DNA of 18,733 bases from DAIOSQ01 sp036752465 (GCA_036752465.1 DAIOSQ010000028.1:1-18733), one strand, 5' to 3'; shown: positions 7,524 through 16,459, counted from the first letter of the stretch. Notes: generated by a model not told the origin, from the letters alone. A program made the numbers and translations.

Positions 7524-7567
7524 GCTATTATGACAGCATAATTGCGCTATAGCAAATGTTGCATAGC
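7524..7567. promoter_or_regulatory. Dyad and hairpin in the divergent intergenic region
   Basis: GC-T-ATTATG / acag / CATAAT-T-GC (7524-7545) is an inverted repeat with 9-bp arms and one mismatch, lying over the presumed - strand -10. GCTAT-A-GCAA / atg / TTGC-ATAGC (7546-7567) is a second imperfect stem with one bulged A. The whole divergent spacer between the dehydrogenase and the giant gene is only 101 bases, so either element could influence both transcripts. No convincing + strand promoter was identified. Confidence 0.4.
7527..7555 (-). promoter_or_regulatory. Candidate promoter of the dehydrogenase-lpxB operon
   Basis: On the - strand TTGCTA (plus 7550-7555) and CATAAT (plus 7527-7532) are separated by 17 bases, a reasonable RpoD pair with a good -10 and a mediocre -35. 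It lies 32 bases before the start codon. Confidence 0.4.
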
Positions 7568-7596
7568 CCAGCAACCTTATGGTGAGAGGTTCTTGA

Positions 7597-10500
7597 ATGA
7601 GTCAGCAGAGTTATGTGGAGTGGATGATACCTGGAGTCTCAGCGTTTGAGAGTTTTCGCAAGGCTAAGTACTCTATTATAGCGCGTCAGATTCGTACAAA
7701 GCTCATGCAAGCGCTGCGCAGCGATAAGATCAGTGCCATCGTTGCTGATTATTTTATTGCCCCCGAAGAAGAGCATTACGATTTAAGTTTCCTACCGCTT
7801 GCAGCAGGTCCTGGCGAGATTAAAGATGATCCCGCGGTTGCCGATATTGCTAAACAGCCAACCATTATTCAGCGTGGCGACGACTATTATTTGTATGGCA
7901 ATGGTGGTGGCTGGAATGCTGAGCAGTATGCGTTCACTCAATTGGATGGGAGTGTGGTCACGGCAGCGCTCACGGCAGCTAGAGTCGATGTCAGCAGGCG
8001 GCAAACCTTGCGCTATGATAGTTGCTTAGCGGTGTTGTTTGAAGAAATTGCGGTTCAAGTGGCCCATACCCATCGCGTGAGCGAACCTTATCCGCAGTAT
8101 GCGGATGATCCCCTGCAAATTGCTGACTACAAGCAAGTCATCAATGCCCTTTATTTTCTAGAAGTTTTGTTTATCGATCTTGAGCACTATGGCCTCAGCG
8201 CCTTTCTTTCCTACGCCCAAAGCAACAATAAAACGCGTATTAATATCGACAAAGCCTCGCAGTTATTAAATTTGGGGGTTAACTTTGCGCATATTTTCGG
8301 CAATGATGTTGAAGATGCGATACAGCTTTTGAGCACATGCTATCAATGGGTGACAGCACAATTAACCAATGATCCCTCAGTTGCTGGCAACCATACGCAA
8401 AAGCCGCTGGCCTATCGTGCTGGTAAAGCAATAGGTGTGGGGGTCGATCAATTAAACCCTGACGGTCAAGGTAATTTAGATTATGACTTTTTGACCAATT
8501 TTAGCGCTTTACTACCCAGCTACATCAATCAACTCACTAATTTTATAAATAAACACAGCAATCAAACCACCGCGGGACAGGCGCTCAGCGAGCAAAAAAT
8601 AAACGAAATGCGCGCAGAAGGAGCCCGCTTGTTGTATGAAATTCAAAACTCGCAGAGCAGTCATTCCATAGGTGTCCTACAAGCGCTGAATTATGTCGAC
8701 ATTGCTACCCATGTTTACACGATGTCTCAGGACATTTTGGGGCAAACCGGGCTGTTGAACGATGCCAGTCAAGCCTGGGTGCAGCAGCGCCTGCGCGAGT
8801 TGAAAAGCTATTGTCAGCATGTGTTTGCGCTTGCAGATAAAGTTGAATTAGAATTTATGCTGCAACCGGGGCAGATAACTCATCCATTGCGGGATGCCCT
8901 GAGTCATCTGTATGAAGCATGGGTGGTTTGTTATACCCGTGATATCGCTAATTTTGACGAAAAAGCAGAATCTTTGTTGAAATTGCACGATGCCGTGTTT
9001 ATGCAGCAACGCACACACAACATTCAAAAAATGATCGATGAGGCTGAAAATAAACGCATACAAGTCGATCTAGCAAAAACAGCCTTAGCAGAATTTTGCG
9101 ACATAGTTGCCGCTCCTGCGTATCAGCACCTGTACCTCTTTCAGTTGCCACCAGCAGTTAAAGCACAATTATTGCAAAAGTTTTATATATTTAAATCATT
9201 TATGAGCAAAGTTGATACAAACCAAGCGCAACTATTGCAAGACTGCTTGACCAAATGTCGACTGGTTATTGGCGCAGGCTCGGTGCAGAAAGCGGTAAGT
9301 GCAAGTGTTGTTTCATCTAGCTCAGCATTCAAGGCGGGTGTAGGTGGCACGTGTGGGTATGTGTGGGCCACAGCTGCTTCTGTGCTGCGTGGTCGCTTGT
9401 TCAGCAATTTGAGTGCACCAGCATGGCAAGCATGTGTTGGCAATTGGTCCGATTTTGCAGGTCGGTTGCGCGATATGCAAGCATGGCAGCAATACGGTGG
9501 TCAATGTTACACTGCTGCCGGCCAATTAAGCGATTATTGTCAAGGCCCTTCTGTTGTGAGCAAGATATTGGCGAGTTTGCGCTCAGTGGAAAAGAATGCC
9601 ATGTTGCATTATCTCGAGCTATCCAGAGCAACGCAAACGTTGCAAATTGAGCTGGCACTGGACAAAATTGACCGCATAGAACGGGATGCCACTGCCGTAT
9701 TGTTTCCCTATTATCAAACCAAAAATGTGCTGCAATTATCCGATAAAGCGGCGCTCTGTGAAGCTGGCTTGGAGCATGGGTGCTTGCAATTTGCGAATAA
9801 CGTGACCGCCGAATGGGTTGCTAATCCAGAGGCTCTGAGCTTGAAGCAGGCCAGCGCTTTGTATCATTACTATCACAATCAAGCTGAAGATATCAGCAAG
9901 GTCAAATCAGCACGCAGCACCCTGCTGGCTAGACTTCCTGATGAGTCTACCTTATGTACGTTAATGGTTGAGAGAGATAAAAAGCATGAGGTCTTGAGAA
10001 CTATTTGTCGTCAGTCCTACAGTCTGATTCAACCTTATTTGCTCAGCTATAATACGTCAAAAGACGCGCGCGAGTTTGATACCTCATTGGTCTATGTGTT
10101 GAGTGAGCCATTTACCAAGATACCTAAAAAGCTCAGGCCCATTAAAACACAAACCTTATTCGACCTGCTGAGTCATGAATATTTTGTGGCGTTTCTGGAT
10201 GCGCATCAGCAGACATGTACAGAAAAAGCGAATGTTTATGCAAGGAAACTACGCGAATTAATGACGCAGCATTTGCTGGTGCAAGAACAATCTCCGCGTG
10301 ACGGTTATTTGCTTAAGCATACCAAAGGATCGGAACTCATAAAGGATTTGCGCGCTGGTTTGGTCTATTTGCGTGCTAGCCTCGCGCAACCGATACAAGA
10401 CCAGCTAATGCCAAAGGAAAGAGGGGTGCCATTTCCCGCATTGGATAATATCACTTCGGATTTTCGTAGACTATTACATGTGCAAGGTGAGGCTTTATCA

Positions 10501-13500
10501 GCCATGCTGGTGTTCAATTTTGTCTATACGGCGGAGCAACTATTTTTGCAGCTTGAGCAAATAGGCGAAGATACAACCACGCTCACAGAGAAAAAAGCGA
10601 TCAGTATTCTTGGCTGTTTGCCACATGTTAATAACATGTATTCTATCGGCAGTTATCTCTGTAAAGATCCCTATTTGCGCGAGATCATTGAAGAGATGCT
10701 GGCAAAGGTTACGGCTATAGTCGATCAAGTGGGCCCGCAAATAAGCCCTTACATTATGTCTGCGGAACAAGTCGAACATGAACCAGCTATTCCTGCAGTG
10801 AATGCGGGCACGTCTACCGAGGTGGCCAAACTAAAACCACGTGTTCCCGTGCAATATTCAGGCATATGGTACACAATAAATATTATCACGTTATTGCCAG
10901 ACCATCTCGAGAATTTACTGGCTAAGCAAGACATGTGTCCGTCAGAGAAAAGTTTGCGAATTGAGCGCATGCAACAAGCTTCTAAACGAGCCACATTACA
11001 GATAGAAAAGATTATCCGCGATGCCAGCGCTTCCTATGGGAAATTACTGTTAGATTTGCCATTGGCTTATACGATTTACAATCAGCTGCGAGCGAAGATA
11101 GTAAAATGTACGGACAGTGTGCATAACGCGGTCCTCGATAATATTGCCGATATCAACAATCAAATATTTGCTGATATTTTAATCGAACTTGATCATCTAG
11201 AACAAAAGTTTAGCTTGCAGCCCGGGTTATTGTCAGAGCCCATCGCAGCAGTTCTGAGCGAACTCTATCAAGGCATGGTATCTGCTTTGGGCAAGTCGTT
11301 TAGTGAGGAAGAACAATTAATCTCTGATATGACAGCGCATCAACGTCGTTGTGATAAGGTCCTGCAATGCTATCAAGAGCAAACGATAGAGCAAGCTTCT
11401 ACCAGTAAATTTGTTGCACAACTGCAAGCCTTGCTTGCTGCGCTGCAGCGGCGAACGGAATGCCCAATTTACAACTATTTGGCTGTGCCTGATGATATGC
11501 AGCTGCCTGCACATGAGTTTAAAGCAAAATTATTGGCTTTTCAGCGCTACTGCTGTGAGAACGATTTCAACTTTCCAGCGCGCGATTTTGCTTTTGAAAA
11601 GGGCAGGTTAGAAACAGTCGAGGAGTTGCATCAATGTAGAGCTTTCCTTGATAATTGTATGAGATTTTATCAAACCAAAGGCAAGATGCATCAAACCAAG
11701 TTGGCGATTGCAACAGCTAAGTTTAGCTATTTAGAAGCGTTTGCAGACAAACAACGCCAAAAACATCTTGAGTTTAGGCAACAATACGCCAAGCAATATT
11801 TGGAAACGAAGATTGCGCAATATGCTGCGCGTAATCTTGGTCTGTTGCATGTGGATAAAAAATATGCTGCAGCGCTGCGTGAATTTTTGTTGGCCCAGCA
11901 AGATCAGCTATTGGCAGAAGTGTCTGCTGTAGCCAACATTGATAGTGCCTTAGACACGAACATAGCAGCCAGGGTCAGGACATTTGAAACGCAAAATCTG
12001 CGCGAATATTATAAAATTGATGCTGTTGCTAACGCGGTGTTTGAGTATAAAAAATATTATTATCGCGATAGGCCAGGGGCCGCGGGTGATCCGACGAAGC
12101 TTGCATTTCGAAGTGCTGCTGCTGTGCGTCAAGATAAAGAAAGCTTTATTAATGGGTGTGAAAGTCTTTGGGAAAATGAAGAAAAATTGTATACGAACGT
12201 CGCCGATCAATTTAAACAAATCCAAACGATGATTGATGAACAAGGCCGGGCCATCACGGTAGGCACAGTTAAGACAAGCTTTTGGGGTAAAGTGTTGGCG
12301 TGGTTTGTGGAGGTTGGCTCATTCTTAGGGTTATATGTACCTTCTCGGCAGAAATATTATAACGATATCAACCAAGCTGCGCATACAGAGCCGGATATGC
12401 AGGTTTTGCAGCAAAAATTTGGTTTGTTGCTCGCTGACCAACCTAGCCAGCCGCAAGCAGGTGATGAGGGTCTGAGAGATGATGGTTATCTGATACAGGA
12501 GGATGATCAGACAGAGGAGGAGGAGGATGATCAGACAGAGGAGGATGATCTCGATGTGCCAGAACAGCTGGTTTTTTGTGCCCTTAATCCAGGACAAATA
12601 GCTGTTATTCAACACCATTATGCCCAGCATTATTCGCGAACCAATACACCGGTACTCAGCGAAACAGCGATGTTTTTAGCATCAACGGGCTTTGTTCTAC
12701 GTAGCTATCCCAGTGAAAAATGGCGTGCATGTTTCAGCAGACCGCAGGTACAAGGTTTGTTACAAGCTATCCCATCATTTTCTTTGGCTGATACATCGGA
12801 TGCTATTTTTGACAAACTGATGCAGCATCAAAACAATGTTTTGCATCCGTTGTTGCTAGCGGTGGATGCCTGGGAAATTGAGTCTGGCGATGATTCATCA
12901 GAGCTGAGTGCATACTTACACGACCAATTTAATACGTTTTTAGCAGCACTTTGTTTAGACTTGAATTTTACGGTGAATCAAAGAATACAACTGCAAACAG
13001 GTGTTCTGTCATCTGGTGAGACTTCTGTACAAGCGCGTTTGGCCATGGTCCGCAAAACTGCGCTGTTGCCGTGTATGCGTGAGATTAACCAACTCAACGG
13101 TGCGCATCAACATGATGACGCAAACGCGAGGGCATTAAGGGCTGCGAAGGGGCAATTAGCGAAAATCGACAGCAAGTTGATAACCTTACACAAGGTTGCA
13201 CAGGATACAATGGCAAGCAAGGTGGCTAGATTAAAGCAGGAATACATTGAGCAACAATTCCGTATTCGTGGTGAAAAACTTTGTGCACGTTCTCCTGCAG
13301 ACTTAGGTATGTCCTATCTGCGTGAAGAGTACTTGCGGTTGTTGGGAATCAAATACCAGTCCTCTAGTCAAGCGCTTTGTCCCAATGTACACGCCCAATC
13401 TTTATCTAGCTCATTTGATGAAGAAGCGCTTGCAGACCTCATAACAAAAACAATCTACGCTATAGAAAGTGAGCATATAAAAGAATATTATCAGCTAGAG

Positions 13501-13932
13501 GCGGTGATAACTGCTTTGCAGAACTTACGAAGCTATTATGTTGCTGAGCAATGGTTCGATAAGCAGGACGAAATGGATACTTTGCTTGCTATTGCCAAGG
13601 GGGCATCGCAAACTCCAGGAGAGAGAATGACGGCTATTCAAACCACTATTCGAAATAATATACAGGTTTACGAGAATTTTGTGCAATTTCGCGAGGAAAA
13701 TAATGGGCAATTAGACTACGTGCTCAAATTGTTAAGCAACGTGCAAGAAGTGTTGTGGCCTGGTTCATCTAATCACGATTGGAAGGAACAGTCCTTAGAA
13801 CGTAACATGCGCAATGCGCTGACACAAACTCCCAATATGGTGGAAAAAGTGCGCCGATTTGGTATTTTTTATCAGCATGAGCAACCATCAAATCCAACAC
13901 CGCCTGCAGCAGCTCACCTTAGCGTTTCGTAG
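7597..13932 (+). CDS. Giant (2111-residue) helix-rich protein of unknown function; candidate secreted effector
   Basis: One uninterrupted frame starts at ATG 7597, seven bases after AGAGG (7585-7589). No signal peptide, transport domain or enzyme motif was recognised. The N-terminus (MSQQSYVEWMIPGVSAFESF) is followed by a small Gly-rich patch near residues 90-105 and then long predicted-helical sequence. Moderately hydrophobic segments lie at about 580-597 and 1562-1581 (FWGKVLAWFVEVGSFLGLYV). A Gln/Glu/Asp-rich acidic hinge is at 1634-1651. Composite modules recur: LQPG segments around 422, 1207 and a weaker LQTG at 1799, and E-[WY]-x(16-18)-YY segments around 739-759, 1470-1489 and 1963-1981. 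Size, composition and repeats recall huge Legionella effectors such as the SidH/SdhA group, but I cannot confirm homology. It is wedged between core genes (the lpxB operon and prfC). A non-secreted scaffold protein is the alternative. Confidence 0.85.
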   Translation: MSQQSYVEWMIPGVSAFESFRKAKYSIIARQIRTKLMQALRSDKISAIVADYFIAPEEEHYDLSFLPLAAGPGEIKDDPAVADIAKQPTIIQRGDDYYLYGNGGGWNAEQYAFTQLDGSVVTAALTAARVDVSRRQTLRYDSCLAVLFEEIAVQVAHTHRVSEPYPQYADDPLQIADYKQVINALYFLEVLFIDLEHYGLSAFLSYAQSNNKTRINIDKASQLLNLGVNFAHIFGNDVEDAIQLLSTCYQWVTAQLTNDPSVAGNHTQKPLAYRAGKAIGVGVDQLNPDGQGNLDYDFLTNFSALLPSYINQLTNFINKHSNQTTAGQALSEQKINEMRAEGARLLYEIQNSQSSHSIGVLQALNYVDIATHVYTMSQDILGQTGLLNDASQAWVQQRLRELKSYCQHVFALADKVELEFMLQPGQITHPLRDALSHLYEAWVVCYTRDIANFDEKAESLLKLHDAVFMQQRTHNIQKMIDEAENKRIQVDLAKTALAEFCDIVAAPAYQHLYLFQLPPAVKAQLLQKFYIFKSFMSKVDTNQAQLLQDCLTKCRLVIGAGSVQKAVSASVVSSSSAFKAGVGGTCGYVWATAASVLRGRLFSNLSAPAWQACVGNWSDFAGRLRDMQAWQQYGGQCYTAAGQLSDYCQGPSVVSKILASLRSVEKNAMLHYLELSRATQTLQIELALDKIDRIERDATAVLFPYYQTKNVLQLSDKAALCEAGLEHGCLQFANNVTAEWVANPEALSLKQASALYHYYHNQAEDISKVKSARSTLLARLPDESTLCTLMVERDKKHEVLRTICRQSYSLIQPYLLSYNTSKDAREFDTSLVYVLSEPFTKIPKKLRPIKTQTLFDLLSHEYFVAFLDAHQQTCTEKANVYARKLRELMTQHLLVQEQSPRDGYLLKHTKGSELIKDLRAGLVYLRASLAQPIQDQLMPKERGVPFPALDNITSDFRRLLHVQGEALSAMLVFNFVYTAEQLFLQLEQIGEDTTTLTEKKAISILGCLPHVNNMYSIGSYLCKDPYLREIIEEMLAKVTAIVDQVGPQISPYIMSAEQVEHEPAIPAVNAGTSTEVAKLKPRVPVQYSGIWYTINIITLLPDHLENLLAKQDMCPSEKSLRIERMQQASKRATLQIEKIIRDASASYGKLLLDLPLAYTIYNQLRAKIVKCTDSVHNAVLDNIADINNQIFADILIELDHLEQKFSLQPGLLSEPIAAVLSELYQGMVSALGKSFSEEEQLISDMTAHQRRCDKVLQCYQEQTIEQASTSKFVAQLQALLAALQRRTECPIYNYLAVPDDMQLPAHEFKAKLLAFQRYCCENDFNFPARDFAFEKGRLETVEELHQCRAFLDNCMRFYQTKGKMHQTKLAIATAKFSYLEAFADKQRQKHLEFRQQYAKQYLETKIAQYAARNLGLLHVDKKYAAALREFLLAQQDQLLAEVSAVANIDSALDTNIAARVRTFETQNLREYYKIDAVANAVFEYKKYYYRDRPGAAGDPTKLAFRSAAAVRQDKESFINGCESLWENEEKLYTNVADQFKQIQTMIDEQGRAITVGTVKTSFWGKVLAWFVEVGSFLGLYVPSRQKYYNDINQAAHTEPDMQVLQQKFGLLLADQPSQPQAGDEGLRDDGYLIQEDDQTEEEEDDQTEEDDLDVPEQLVFCALNPGQIAVIQHHYAQHYSRTNTPVLSETAMFLASTGFVLRSYPSEKWRACFSRPQVQGLLQAIPSFSLADTSDAIFDKLMQHQNNVLHPLLLAVDAWEIESGDDSSELSAYLHDQFNTFLAALCLDLNFTVNQRIQLQTGVLSSGETSVQARLAMVRKTALLPCMREINQLNGAHQHDDANARALRAAKGQLAKIDSKLITLHKVAQDTMASKVARLKQEYIEQQFRIRGEKLCARSPADLGMSYLREEYLRLLGIKYQSSSQALCPNVHAQSLSSSFDEEALADLITKTIYAIESEHIKEYYQLEAVITALQNLRSYYVAEQWFDKQDEMDTLLAIAKGASQTPGERMTAIQTTIRNNIQVYENFVQFREENNGQLDYVLKLLSNVQEVLWPGSSNHDWKEQSLERNMRNALTQTPNMVEKVRRFGIFYQHEQPSNPTPPAAAHLSVS
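8842..9021 (+). repeat. Internal module, LQPG copy 1 (giant protein)
   Basis: Residues about 416-475. V-E-L-E-F-M-LQPG-Q-I-T-H-P-L-R-D-A-L-S-H-L-Y aligns with copy 2 (11188-11376) at LQPG, P-[LI], L-S-x-L-Y and the following helical stretch. It is followed at 9784-9891 by an E-W...YHYY segment matching the later E-Y-Y...YY segments. Confidence 0.6.
11188..11376 (+). repeat. Internal module, LQPG copy 2 (giant protein)
   Basis: Residues about 1198-1260: LDHLEQKFSLQPGLLSEPIA, then A-V-L-S-E-L-Y. It lies 785 residues after copy 1 and has the clearest similarity to it of any pair in this protein. Confidence 0.6.
11776..12081 (+). repeat. Internal QY...EYY...YYY module, copy B (giant protein)
   Basis: Residues about 1394-1495. 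Begins R-Q-Q-Y-A-K-Q-Y and runs to REYYKIDAVANAVFEYKKYY near 1469-1488. It aligns with 13228-13566 at an offset of about 486-493 residues. Confidence 0.55.
12498..12550 (+). repeat. 24-bp in-frame tandem repeat coding an acidic tract
   Basis: GGAGGATGATCAGACAGAGG begins at 12498 and again at 12522, a 24-base period; a shortened third start, GAGGATGATC, is at 12541. It encodes repeated D-D-Q-T-E-E units at residues about 1634-1651. As a near-perfect DNA repeat in frame it could change copy number by slippage without breaking the gene. Confidence 0.85.
13228..13566 (+). repeat. Internal QY...EYY...YY module, copy C (giant protein)
   Basis: Residues about 1878-1990. L-K-Q-E-Y-I-E-Q-Q leads to KEYYQLEAVITALQNLRSYY near 1962-1981. 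It shares order and spacing with copy B; a weaker LQTG-V-L-S-S element (nt 12964-13026) precedes it. Confidence 0.55.
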
Positions 13933-13939
13933 TGAGTTC

Positions 13940-13970
13940 TGCTCGCGGCGCTACGCGGAGCAAAAGCTCC
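13940..13970 (+). other. Two mutually exclusive hairpins upstream of prfC
   Basis: TGCTC-GCG (13940-13947) can pair with CGC-g-GAGCA (13954-13962). Alternatively GGAGC (13957-13961) pairs with GCTCC (13966-13970) around an AAAA loop. The GAGC strand is shared, so only one can form. No T-run follows. It sits between the stop of the giant gene and the prfC ribosome site and may be a weak attenuator, an RNA end-structure or chance. Confidence 0.4.
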
Positions 13971-13999
13971 ATTGATTTAACCTAAAAGGCTTGCAGTAC

Positions 14000-15589
14000 A
14001 TGAACAATTTTTATGATGATGCCAGCAAACGCAGAACGTTTGCAATTATCTCGCATCCTGATGCGGGCAAAACGACAGTGACTGAAAAGCTGTTATTGTT
14101 TGGTGGTGCTATTCAATTGGCGGGGACAGTCAAAGGCCGTAAAGCCAGCCGTCATGCGGTCTCTGACTGGATGGCGATGGAAAAAGAGCGCGGTATATCC
14201 ATTACCACTTCAGTGATGCAATTTATCCATAATGATCACGTGATGAATCTGTTGGATACGCCAGGACATGAAGATTTTTCTGAAGATACCTATCGTACGT
14301 TGACCGCGGTTGATTCAGCGTTAATGGTGATAGATGTGGCCAAGGGTGTGGAAGATCGCACGGTCAAATTGATGGAAGTTTGTCGATTGCGAGACACGCC
14401 CATCATGACGTTTATCAATAAGCTCGATCGCGAAGGTCGTTCGCCGATTGATTTATTAGACGAAGTCGAATCTATTCTGAAGATCCGTTGCGCGCCGGTG
14501 ACCTGGCCAGTCGGCATGGGTAAGCGTTTTAAAGGAATCTATCATCTGCAAGCAGATACTATTTACTTATATCAAGCGGCGAAAGGTGCAGAAAGACAGG
14601 CACCATTGGCCATTGTTGGCTTACATAACCCATTGTTGGACGAAAAAATTGGTGATATGGCCAATGAATTGCGTGAAGAAATAGCCTTGGTCAAAGGTGC
14701 TTCGCATGCATTTGAGCTGCAAGCATATCTGGATGGCAAAATGACGCCAGTGTATTTTGGCTCGGCCATCAATAATTTTGGCATTAAAGAATTACTGGAT
14801 GACTTTGCGCATTTTGCTCCAGGGCCTAGGCCACGGCAAGCCATGGAACGTGTGGTGCAGCCACAAGAGCCTGCTTTATCTGGCTTCGTTTTTAAAATTC
14901 AAGCCAACATGGATCCTAAACACCGTGATCGCATGGCTTTTTTACGGATTTGTTCGGGTACATTTACCCGAGGTATGAAACTGCTCCATGTGCGTTTAGG
15001 CAAAGAAGTGCAAATAGCCAATGCCTTGACCTTTATGGCTGGCGACAGAAGTCACACCGAAATTGCTCGTGCTGGAGATATCATAGGATTACATAACCAT
15101 GGCACGATTCGCATTGGTGATGTATTTTCCGAAGGAGAGCGCTTAAAATTTACCGGTATTCCTAATTTTGCACCAGAATTATTCCGTTTGGTGCAGTTGA
15201 AGGATCCATTAAAAAGCAAGGCCTTGATGAAAGGCTTGATCGAGCTGTCAGAAGAGGGCGCCACGCAAGTGTTCAGACCGCTCTGCAGCAATCAATTGAT
15301 TCTGGGTGCAGTAGGCGTGTTGCAGTTTGATGTGGTGGCCCACCGCTTGAAGCATGAGTATAAAGTAGATTGCCAATACGAGACTGCAGCTGTTGCGTGC
15401 GCGCGCTGGGTATATGCCAAAGACGACAAAGTGATGCAAGCATTTCGTAACAAAGCTTTTGAGTATTTAGCCCTGGATGGCAGCGACACTTTGATGTATT
15501 TGGCGCCGACACGTGTCAATCTAACGATGGCGGCAGAAAGATATCCTGATATACAGTTCTCGGCTACCCGAGAGCATTTTGCTGAGTGA
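14000..15589 (+). CDS. prfC: Peptide chain release factor 3 (RF3)
   Basis: Translational GTPase that recycles RF1/RF2 from the ribosome after peptide release. The product from ATG 14000 has 529 residues, the same as E. coli RF3. GTPase motifs: SHPDAGKTT (18-26), ERGISITTSVMQF (63-75), DTPGHEDF (86-93) and NKLD (140-143). Downstream domains carry FVFKIQANMDPKHRDR, LTFMAGDRSH, GLHNHGTI-x-IGD, FTGIPNFAPELFR and LSEEGA-x-QVFRP, all typical of RF3. The longer in-frame start is a TTG at 13991 only one base after AAAAGG (13984-13989); the same site is ten bases from ATG 14000, which also gives the usual length. It lies 67 bases behind the giant gene and may be co-transcribed or have its own unseen promoter. 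Confidence 0.96.
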   Translation: MNNFYDDASKRRTFAIISHPDAGKTTVTEKLLLFGGAIQLAGTVKGRKASRHAVSDWMAMEKERGISITTSVMQFIHNDHVMNLLDTPGHEDFSEDTYRTLTAVDSALMVIDVAKGVEDRTVKLMEVCRLRDTPIMTFINKLDREGRSPIDLLDEVESILKIRCAPVTWPVGMGKRFKGIYHLQADTIYLYQAAKGAERQAPLAIVGLHNPLLDEKIGDMANELREEIALVKGASHAFELQAYLDGKMTPVYFGSAINNFGIKELLDDFAHFAPGPRPRQAMERVVQPQEPALSGFVFKIQANMDPKHRDRMAFLRICSGTFTRGMKLLHVRLGKEVQIANALTFMAGDRSHTEIARAGDIIGLHNHGTIRIGDVFSEGERLKFTGIPNFAPELFRLVQLKDPLKSKALMKGLIELSEEGATQVFRPLCSNQLILGAVGVLQFDVVAHRLKHEYKVDCQYETAAVACARWVYAKDDKVMQAFRNKAFEYLALDGSDTLMYLAPTRVNLTMAAERYPDIQFSATREHFAE

Positions 15590-15607
15590 TCGCGGTGTCG
15601 TCAATTT

Positions 15608-15633
15608 TTATTTTATGTGTTATCGTAAAATAA
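15608..15633. other. AT-only inverted repeat between prfC and the outer-membrane gene
   Basis: TTATTTTA (15608-15615) pairs perfectly with TAAAATAA (15626-15633) around ten bases, followed by a short T-run (15637-15641). The stem has no G or C, so it is a poor terminator. It may be a regulator site for the downstream gene; TAAAAT (15626-15631) could double as a -10 with no good -35. Confidence 0.35.
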
Positions 15634-15655
15634 GTATTTTTCTTAAGATCAGGGT

Positions 15656-16459
15656 ATGCAATCTCTTCTTTCTATTAGGTTAGCAGCCATGCTAGGCATG
15701 ATGGTTGCTATGACGCTCTCTGTGGCCAAAGGTTTTGCTGGAACCATGAGCACTCAGTGGTTTAATACGCCTCCTCAGCCAGTACTGGCGATGTTTGGTG
15801 GGTTTTCTGGATTGTCTGCAGGCTATTCACAATCTTATGTAGGCACGGATGATACTGTTTTTAGGTACAAAAACACCAACAATACCCTATACAATGGACT
15901 GATAGGCGGCTTTTTAGGTGCTGAGTGGGCGCACGTTAAATATATGCCAGCGCTGTTGTTACAAACTGGTTTAGAATACACCTATTTGGGAAATACGTCT
16001 CTCAGTGGTAGCGATAGTGTTGGGATTCAACCGAACACCGCTACTTTTTATGATTATCGCTATACCCTCAAGTCGCAACAATTGCTGGGTGTCGTTAAAC
16101 TATTAAGCTTTCCAGAGAAACGTTGGCACCCTTATGTTTCAGCGGGTGTGGGTGCGGCGTTTAATACCATGAAGCAGTTTGGTGCGGTCACCGATGAAAC
16201 CGATAGCATCAATCTCACCCCAAGCTTTGCGGATAACAACTCCGCACAATTTAGCTACGCACTGGGTGCTGGGATAGACACCGTGCTAACGAATCATGCG
16301 CGTTTGGCATTAGGGTATCGATTTACCGATATAGGCCAAACAACGCTACAGAACGGCATCATCACCACGAATGCTTACAGCACAGCCCTTAACTTTGCGC
16401 TCAGCTCGCCCAGAGTTTATATGAATCAGCTGGTTATACAGCTGGCTTATTTGGCCTAA
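15656..16459 (+). CDS. Exported outer-membrane beta-barrel protein
   Basis: 267 residues. A signal peptide is evident: a short N-region with Arg8, hydrophobic core LAAMLGMMVAMTLSVA, and probable cleavage near G-F-A|G (about residue 28). The mature part alternates polar and hydrophobic residues with aromatic/Gly-rich strands: GGFLGAEW, LLLQTGLEYTYLG, the region around YTLKSQQLLGVVKLLSF, HPYVSAGVGAAFNT, FSYALGAGIDTVL, RLALGYRFTDIG, and a last strand N-Q-L-V-I-Q-L-A-Y-L-A. This fits an eight-stranded small porin of the OmpA/OmpW superfamily, as is common in Legionellales; exact family and substrate are not determinable. AGGG lies only one base from ATG 15656; the alternative start Met12 (15689) would lose the positive charge of the signal peptide, so 15656 is kept. 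The propeller gene follows after 24 bases. Confidence 0.8.
   Translation: MQSLLSIRLAAMLGMMVAMTLSVAKGFAGTMSTQWFNTPPQPVLAMFGGFSGLSAGYSQSYVGTDDTVFRYKNTNNTLYNGLIGGFLGAEWAHVKYMPALLLQTGLEYTYLGNTSLSGSDSVGIQPNTATFYDYRYTLKSQQLLGVVKLLSFPEKRWHPYVSAGVGAAFNTMKQFGAVTDETDSINLTPSFADNNSAQFSYALGAGIDTVLTNHARLALGYRFTDIGQTTLQNGIITTNAYSTALNFALSSPRVYMNQLVIQLAYLA

Noticed and set aside
7597..13932. Giant gene as a polyketide/peptide synthetase, adhesin or Rhs toxin
   Set aside because: No carrier, ketosynthase or adenylation motifs, no signal peptide with repeats of beta type and no YD repeats; the sequence is helical throughout.
13991..13999. TTG 13991 as prfC start
   Set aside because: Only one base from AAAAGG; ATG 14000 gives exactly the E. 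coli length.
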